33,523 bases of DNA from DAONFI01 sp035403485 (lineage in GTDB: Bacteria; Planctomycetota; Phycisphaerae; SM23-33). How positions within the stretch are numbered: the first letter of the stretch is position 1; every line of letters starts with the position of its first letter. The DNA lies in NCBI GenBank assembly GCA_964536835.1, contig CAZIAZ010000032.1:1-33523 (forward strand), written 5' to 3'. A program made the position numbers and the translations under genes. Below are positions 32,835 to 33,523 of this stretch, one piece after another. A model generated the notes under the pieces. That model did no database searches and had not been told where the DNA came from. It saw nothing but the letters and a program-made list of their open reading frames with translations.

Positions 32835-33014
32835 ATGGATTTGTGTTGGCTCAATACGATTTGGCCCATTTGCCAGGATATCGCCGGCGAGAATGCCAGC
32901 GGGCTTTATGAGGCGTTTCAGCAAGATGAGCGATGTCAGGATATTCGCCGCAGGTTTATGCAGGGCCAAATTGACATGGACGAAATAAGGCAGGTACTGA
33001 AAGACTTAACATGA
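32835..33014 (+). CDS. Small hypothetical protein, last gene of the operon
   Basis: 59 residues, acidic and helical (CQDIAGENASGLYEAF, then QGQIDMDEIRQVLKDL), with three cysteines and no membrane segment. It starts 2 bases after the previous stop; the upstream ATG at 32823 is possible but would overlap. No family recognised. A strong terminator follows. Confidence 0.5.
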   Translation: MDLCWLNTIWPICQDIAGENASGLYEAFQQDERCQDIRRRFMQGQIDMDEIRQVLKDLT

Positions 33015-33049
33015 GCGTGGTTTGGGGTGGGTGGTTTCACTCCGATAGG

Positions 33050-33080
33050 CCCACGGGTTGAGATACCCGTGGGTTTTTTT
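33050..33080 (+). terminator. Strong intrinsic terminator of the terminal operon
   Basis: Perfect 9-bp stem CCCACGGGT (33050-33058) / ACCCGTGGG (33065-33073) with a 6-base loop, followed by seven T (33074-33080). It closes the late transcript just before the attachment site. Confidence 0.95.
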
Positions 33081-33217
33081 ATTGCTTTTGCAGGATATTA
33101 TAATACAATGACTTACATGGTTTTATAGTAAGCCGTTTTGAGAACAGAATTTGAAAAACAGTGACAGCTAAAGTTACAGTTTGAGTATTTACAGGTATTT
33201 ATGATTTTTATAAAAAG

Positions 33218-33239
33218 GTTCGATCCCTCTCGTCCGCAT
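33218..33239 (+). other. Probable right attachment site: tRNA 3'-end fragment
   Basis: GGTTCGATCC followed by CTCTCGTCCGCA has the form of a tRNA T-loop and acceptor end with discriminator A, then a T-rich stretch. The bases before 33214 show no tRNA body, so this is a 3' fragment only, as left at the far end of a prophage integrated into a tRNA gene. The complete tRNA should lie at the left end of the prophage, outside this window. Confidence 0.65.
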
Positions 33240-33241
33240 TT

Positions 33242-33523
33242 TTTTTGTTTTTTTAAAAATATGTCATTCGTAATTTGATGATTTTTAAAGCTAAGATAAA
33301 AGCATTTATCGTTCGGCGAACAGACGAAAGCCTGATAAATATGATGCTACGGGTTGTAACCAGTAGAGTTTCACTAATTGTTACGTTTTTTTTTCAAAAA
33401 TGTGTATGAAACTAACTGTCTTTACGCTGATAGATGATGGCTATAACTCAAAATATTAAAAAATTTGACTTAGAGCGTCTAACAAAATGATATTGCATTC
33501 GGCTTGTTGGTTGAATGTCTGGC
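33242..33523. other. Gene-free region beyond the attachment site, presumed host
   Basis: AT-rich, with no convincing coding frame. It begins with long T-runs (33240-33257). Two hairpins can be drawn: ATTTATC/GATAAAT (33304-33310/33334-33340) enclosing GTTC/GAAC (33311-33314/33318-33321), and CTAC/GTAG with GGTT/AACC (33347-33366). These suggest some structured RNA, but I recognise no class. The last bases may approach a host gene. Confidence 0.4.

Noticed and set aside
33300..33370. Cyclic-di-GMP (GEMM-I) riboswitch
   Set aside because: Only short pieces resemble the consensus, the upstream AAACC-type segment is missing, and no downstream gene is visible.
1..33523. CRISPR arrays, insertion sequences, integrase, transposase
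   Set aside because: No spaced direct repeats of CRISPR type and no recombinase or transposase motifs in any frame; Mu-like head genes here do not imply Mu-type transposition.

Overview
This window is the inner and right-hand part of a tailed-phage genome, almost certainly an integrated prophage. It contains a recombination/replication region, a block of small accessory genes, a complete packaging, head and tail region, and an unusual terminal cassette. Transcription runs left to right except for one gene (28382-29230). The head genes are of the Mu type (DUF935 portal, gpF-like head protein, I-like protease, DUF1320/gp36, gpG-like). They are joined to a lambda gpE-like capsid and a siphovirus-type tail: I see no sheath or contractile baseplate genes. 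The host is a Gram-negative bacterium, since several proteins carry lipoboxes or signal peptides. A QPTTQPTSQPT linker after one signal peptide resembles Phycisphaerae/planctomycete secreted proteins, but that host guess is tentative.

Layout. 1-780: the end of a gene cut by the window edge, then about 370 bases holding a tRNA-like element and a set of hairpins. 780-5278: SMC-like ATPase, YqaJ exonuclease, probable recombination partner, SSB, two tiny membrane proteins, RusA resolvase. 5306-6409: a replisome-organiser-type gene with iterated TGTAAC motifs and an AT-rich stretch inside it, a probable lambda-style origin. 6391-9936: DUF5131 protein, small unknowns and a phage MTase-like protein. 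9989-13642: LamG-like and small proteins, then small and large terminase. 13665-16887: portal and a head protein fused to a probable ADP-ribosyltransferase. 16950-20353: protease/scaffold, decoration and capsid proteins, closed by a strong terminator. 20434-28379: connector, tail tube, chaperone, a short tape measure, and fibre/spike genes. 28382-29560: a reverse-strand secreted-protein moron with its own promoter, next to a tRNA-Ser-like 3' fragment. 29563-33014: a lipoprotein followed by a tightly overlapping operon of a metacaspase, three membrane proteins and two lipoproteins, closed by a strong terminator. 33218-33239: a tRNA 3'-end fragment, the probable right attachment site, followed by presumed host DNA.

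Two observations stand out. First, six sites share TGAATA-N16-CGTATCC (or close variants) with exactly the same spacing, all on the + strand at gene-block starts (5271, 9933, 13604, 16880, 21410, 29471). They look like a phage-specific promoter set, and two of them place the ATG so close that the mRNAs would be leaderless. Second, a phage carries a complete-looking caspase-fold protease (His82/Cys141) translationally coupled to membrane proteins, in the position where lysis genes usually lie, while no conventional endolysin is recognisable anywhere in the window.
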